In this document: positions 6,530-6,878 of the stretch, in pieces
Layout: every line of letters starts with the position of its first letter
Numbering within the stretch: the stretch's first letter is position 1
Assembly (NCBI GenBank): GCA_964541695.1
Contig: CAZIRB010000110.1
Location: 1 to 6,878, forward strand
Length of the DNA: 6,878 nt
Origin: CAZKGE01 sp964541695
Lineage (GTDB): Bacteria > Bacillota > Clostridia > Christensenellales > CAG-138
Direction: 5' to 3'
Translations under genes and position numbers: made by a program
The notes under the pieces: generated by a model
What the model was told of the DNA's origin: nothing
Seen by the model: only the letters and a program-made list of their open reading frames with translations
Databases searched by the model: none

Positions 6530-6543
6530 CCCCGCGCGCGGGG
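6530..6543. repeat. 14-bp perfect palindrome upstream of the ECF gene
   Basis: CCCCGCGCGCGGGG reads identically on both strands and lies 17 bp upstream of the AGGAGG site of the ECF gene. It could be an operator, a leader hairpin or chance in GC-rich DNA; nothing visible decides between these. Confidence 0.5.
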
Positions 6544-6599
6544 ATGCCGTACATCGCGCGGTCAAAAAGGGACGGGGCGAATCTCCGGAACGGTCCGTG

Positions 6600-6625
6600 G
6601 CGCTTCGGCTTTTACATGGAAGCGC
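6600..6625. repeat. Stem-loop in the ECF upstream region
   Basis: A perfect 7-bp inverted repeat (GCGCTTC at 6600-6606, GAAGCGC at 6619-6625) encloses a 12-nt loop. It lies about 100 bp upstream of the ECF start. No T run follows on either strand at terminator spacing, so it is not an obvious terminator. A role in the 5' leader of the ECF transcript is possible but unproven. Confidence 0.4.
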
Positions 6626-6674
6626 GTCGCGTTTTTTGAAAGTACCCGACTCGGGCAGGGGGACGGGGCGGGGG

Positions 6675-6811
6675 CGTTGGAGGCGGGCCTCCAACGGGAT
6701 TTGTGTGCAGGGGCGCCGCCCCTGCAACCCCACCAAAGGGCCGAGGGCCCTTTGGAAACCCAAGGAGAAATCGATGCGCGTATCGGTTTCCAAAGGGGGT
6801 TCCCCCTTTGG
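6675..6811. repeat. Array of GC-rich perfect inverted repeats
   Basis: Four hairpins have perfect arms of exactly 10 bp: CGTTGGAGGC (6675-6684/6687-6696), TGCAGGGGCG (6706-6715/6717-6726), CCAAAGGGCC (6733-6742/6746-6755) and CCAAAGGGGG (6790-6799/6802-6811). Their spacers are 1-3 nt. The last two share CCAAAGGG. The outer arms of those two also pair with each other as a 13-bp inverted repeat (6748-6760 with 6785-6797), so alternative foldings are possible. No T run follows any of them, and there is no credible reading frame. It resembles REP-like intergenic palindromes; that is inference. The rest of 6500-6878 holds only the two structures listed separately and a weak CCGCC/GGCGG stem at 6840-6852. 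Confidence 0.75.
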
Positions 6812-6878
6812 CGGGTGTTTGAGGGGCCGAAGCCGAGCGCCGCCTGTGGCGGATGAAGCGAGGCGCAGGCCCAGTGAG

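Noticed and set aside
6500..6700. Known riboswitch (FMN, TPP) upstream of the ECF gene
   Set aside because: I could not find the conserved core sequences of these classes by eye.
6515..6793. Minus-strand open frame of 92 codons upstream of the ECF gene
   Set aside because: It reads through the inverted repeats, lacks a domain and looks like low-complexity shadow coding.
6675..6811. CRISPR array
   Set aside because: The units are inverted repeats of differing sequence, without identical direct repeats or spacers of constant length, and no cas gene is present.
5849..6856. Plus-strand open frame of 335 codons antisense to the ECF gene and through the repeat array
   Set aside because: Its composition is Arg/His/Asp-rich with no motif, and its end simply translates the hairpin repeats.

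Overview
The window reads as a chromosomal housekeeping segment of a GC-rich, Gram-positive-type bacterium. I infer an uncultured member of the Clostridia (Bacillota). The reasons are strong AGGAGG/GGAGG ribosome-binding sites, an ECF-family transporter S component, a clostridial-type LysA, and the Firmicutes-like order pgk-tpiA-gpmI-secG-...-smpB-...-ssrA. A run of exactly 100 N inside pgk shows a draft scaffold, possibly metagenome-derived. Every gene is on the minus strand, so transcription runs from high to low coordinates.

Layout in transcription order: (1) 6500-6878 has no credible gene. It holds a dense set of GC-rich perfect inverted repeats (6675-6811), a stem-loop (6600-6625) and a 14-bp palindrome (6530-6543) just upstream of the first gene. 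(2) 5888-6499 encodes an ECF transporter S component. (3) 2552-5849 is a compact glycolytic cluster, pgk-tpiA-gpmI, with a 17-nt gap then a 1-nt overlap; pgk is broken by the assembly gap. (4) 2248-2487 is secG, with its own extended -10 promoter and a downstream terminator hairpin. (5) 394-2114 is smpB-lysA, joined by an ATGA overlap and driven by a strong TTGACA/TACGAT promoter. (6) 1-355 is a complete one-piece tmRNA (ssrA) whose promoter overlaps the lysA stop codon.

Functionally, pgk, tpiA and gpmI cover the triose-to-2-phosphoglycerate part of glycolysis. SecG belongs to the Sec translocon. SmpB and tmRNA together form the trans-translation ribosome-rescue system. LysA makes lysine from meso-diaminopimelate. 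The usual partners gap, eno and rnr are absent from their common places, and an ECF S component and lysA sit in the line-up instead.

I see no defence system, CRISPR array, transposase, integrase or other clearly new multi-gene system. The least explained part is the inverted-repeat array at the right edge.
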